A DNA stretch of 6,004 nt from an archaeon. GTDB lineage: Archaea > Thermoproteota > Nitrososphaeria > Nitrososphaerales > Nitrosopumilaceae. Shown in pieces: positions 5,275 through 6,004 of this stretch (its first letter is position 1; each line of letters begins with the position of its first letter). The position numbers were made by a program, and so were the translations under genes. Under the pieces are notes generated by a model. It saw only the letters and a program-made list of their open reading frames with translations. It searched no databases and had not been told where the DNA came from. The DNA lies in the NCBI GenBank assembly GCA_005240025.1, contig SBBK01000088.1, forward strand, positions 1-6,004, given 5' to 3'.

Positions 5275-5369
5275 ACAGGCAAAACCTTGATTTAGGTATG
5301 GACAGTTTCGAATTCAAACCCGGTATTGGGCTTGAATCTTTAGGACGTGATTCAGATTTGATTGACTGA
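5262..5369 (+). pseudogene. Short ORF, possible second degraded TnpB tail
   Basis: ATG at 5262 opens 35 codons ending FKPGIGLESLGRDSDLID. The GLESL matches the VGLESL of the TnpB-like tail on the other strand (5130-5216), and the DNA there (5325-5341) is an inverted near-copy of 5158-5174. After its TGA the same frame continues MNGGGTR to about 5393, where a different frame continues EATNAFG, as would be left by a decayed coding tail with a frameshift. No TATA box or clear Shine-Dalgarno was found for this ORF. It may equally be chance; I do not propose a product. Confidence 0.22.
5312..5337. repeat. Imperfect 10-bp inverted repeat
   Basis: ATTCAAACCC (5312-5321) and GGGCTTGAAT (5328-5337) pair at 9 of 10 positions around a 6-nt loop. 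Together with the elements at 5073-5219 and 5246-5274, it marks the 5028-5482 gap as a patch of palindromic, mobile-element-like debris with no convincing intact gene. Confidence 0.45.
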
Positions 5370-5451
5370 ACAATGAACGGGGGAGGTACTCGTTGGAAGC
5401 GACAAACGCGTTTGGTACAACATCAAATCCATTTTTGATAATTGCCGAATT

Positions 5452-5461
5452 TGTTATTAAC
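5452..5461 (+). promoter_or_regulatory. TATA box of the universal stress protein gene (no TTCTACYA)
   Basis: TTATTAA at 5454-5460 is centred 26 nt before the ATG at 5483, predicting a leaderless message. The DNA upstream lacks TTCTACYA, which shows that the element is not a fixed part of every promoter in this genome. Confidence 0.5.
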
Positions 5462-5482
5462 CAAATATTGCCAGTTTTATCA

Positions 5483-5908
5483 ATGGCAAACAAAATACAA
5501 AAGATTCTAGTTCCATTAGACGGATCACAAAACGCTACACGCGGTCTAGAAAGAGCAATATCTATTGCACAGCCAACAGGGGCCGCAATCACCGGCCTGT
5601 ATGTAATTCACATACCGGCAAGGGCAGCAATACGAGTCACACCGCAGCAAAGAAAAAAAGAAATCTCATTTACAGAATCTGTAATTGATGAGGCCGTAGA
5701 AATGGCAAAAAAATCCCAAGTAAACTTTAGGCCACAAACCGAAACTGGTAATCCCGCAGAAAAGATTACACAGGTCGCAAAAGATGGCAACTATGATCTG
5801 ATAGTAATTGGCTCTAGGGGCAGAGGTGCCGGAAAAGAGATGTTTCTTGGGAGCGTGTCCAATCACGTTCTACACAAGGCAACCATGCCAGTAATGGTAG
5901 TAAAGTAG
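5483..5908 (+). CDS. Universal stress protein, UspA family
   Basis: This is a single Usp domain of 141 aa, the usual length. It starts KILVPLDGSQNA with D13 at the usual nucleotide-binding position after strand 1. The C-terminal half holds DLIVIGSRGRG, and G110-SR-G113-nine residues-G123-S124 keeps the G-2x-G-9x-G(S/T) ATP-binding motif. It ends with VMVVK, typical of the last strand. The protein is cytoplasmic, probably a dimer binding ATP, with a general stress or signalling role. An in-frame TTG at 5393, preceded by GGAGGT, would add 30 residues not typical of the family. I chose ATG 5483 because it gives the family N-terminus and lies 26 nt after a TATA box. It is downstream of transposon debris and has no operon partner in the window. 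Confidence 0.93.
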   Translation: MANKIQKILVPLDGSQNATRGLERAISIAQPTGAAITGLYVIHIPARAAIRVTPQQRKKEISFTESVIDEAVEMAKKSQVNFRPQTETGNPAEKITQVAKDGNYDLIVIGSRGRGAGKEMFLGSVSNHVLHKATMPVMVVK

Positions 5909-5915
5909 ATCCCTC

Positions 5916-5935
5916 ATTTTATTTATTAATAAAAT
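5916..5935 (+). terminator. AT-only hairpin after the universal stress protein gene
   Basis: ATTTTATT (5916-5923) and AATAAAAT (5928-5935) form a perfect 8-bp stem with a TATT loop, 7 nt after the stop codon. The opposite strand carries T runs here, so it could end transcription from either side. The stem has only A-T pairs and would be weak. Confidence 0.4.
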
Positions 5936-5962
5936 AAAAAATATAGCCGTGTAGAAAACATC

Positions 5963-5993
5963 CAGAATTACTAGATAATTCCTGGTAATTCTG
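5963..5993. repeat. 12-nt inverted repeat with one mismatch near the right edge
   Basis: CAGAATTACTAG (5963-5974) and CTGGTAATTCTG (5982-5993) match as inverted copies at 11 of 12 positions (the odd one is a G-U wobble in RNA) with a 7-nt loop. It could be an operator, a terminator stem, or the edge of a small repeat; the window ends too soon to tell. Confidence 0.5.
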
Positions 5994-6004
5994 TAGCAAT
6001 TATA

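Noticed and set aside
5949..5956. TTCTACAC on the minus strand near TATATTT, a near match to the shared element
   Set aside because: It differs at the conserved C/T-A end, and no gene starts at the proper distance on that strand; it would point into the stress protein gene antisense.

Overview
The window looks like the chromosome of an ammonia-oxidising archaeon (Nitrososphaerota, formerly Thaumarchaeota; probably Nitrosopumilales). The signs are exported proteins of that style with AxA-type signal peptides, a small membrane protein paired with a two-domain winged-helix regulator, a compact universal stress protein, and TATA boxes about 26-30 nt before start codons (near-leaderless transcripts). 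Base composition looks moderate, which might suit a Nitrosotenuis-like genome, but I judged this by eye and the genus is a guess. No amo, rRNA or tRNA gene is present to anchor the taxonomy.

Layout: (1) 1-1592, minus: a large exported protein with a histidine-rich linker, cut by the left edge. (2) 1677-2345, minus: an exported protein with a conserved-looking Cys/His cluster and a His-rich C-terminus. (3) 2458-3390, plus, divergent from (2): an exported protein of 310 aa. (4) 3459-3848 and 3851-4345, plus: a two-gene operon of a four-helix, His-rich membrane protein and a tandem winged-helix regulator. (5) 4419-5027, plus: an exported His/Lys-rich protein with an internal perfect 57-bp repeat. 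(6) 5028-5482: a 455-nt stretch without a convincing intact gene. It holds the right end and the last ~28 codons of a dead IS200/IS605-type (TnpB) element on the minus strand, plus other inverted repeats. (7) 5483-5908, plus: a UspA-family protein. (8) 5909-6004: an AT-rich hairpin and a 12-nt inverted repeat.

The main result is a shared promoter element. The sequence TTCTAC[C/T]A occurs at five places, always on the coding strand, 42-47 nt before a start codon and 5-6 nt upstream of a TATA-like box. It precedes genes (1), (2), (3), (5) and the membrane protein/regulator operon (4). I did not find it elsewhere in the window, and the universal stress gene lacks it. This suggests a local regulon, with the operon's own winged-helix protein as the obvious candidate regulator.

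The proteins under this element share further traits. All four exported ones carry histidine clusters. Two of them (3 and 5) share a short N-terminal motif and are predicted to begin, after signal-peptide cleavage, with histidine, as in CopC- and LPMO-like copper sites. The membrane partner has four histidines in eleven residues of one helix region. My working model is a metal-responsive (copper is the best guess) set of exported proteins controlled by a membrane sensor/winged-helix pair. The metal and the regulatory link are inference.
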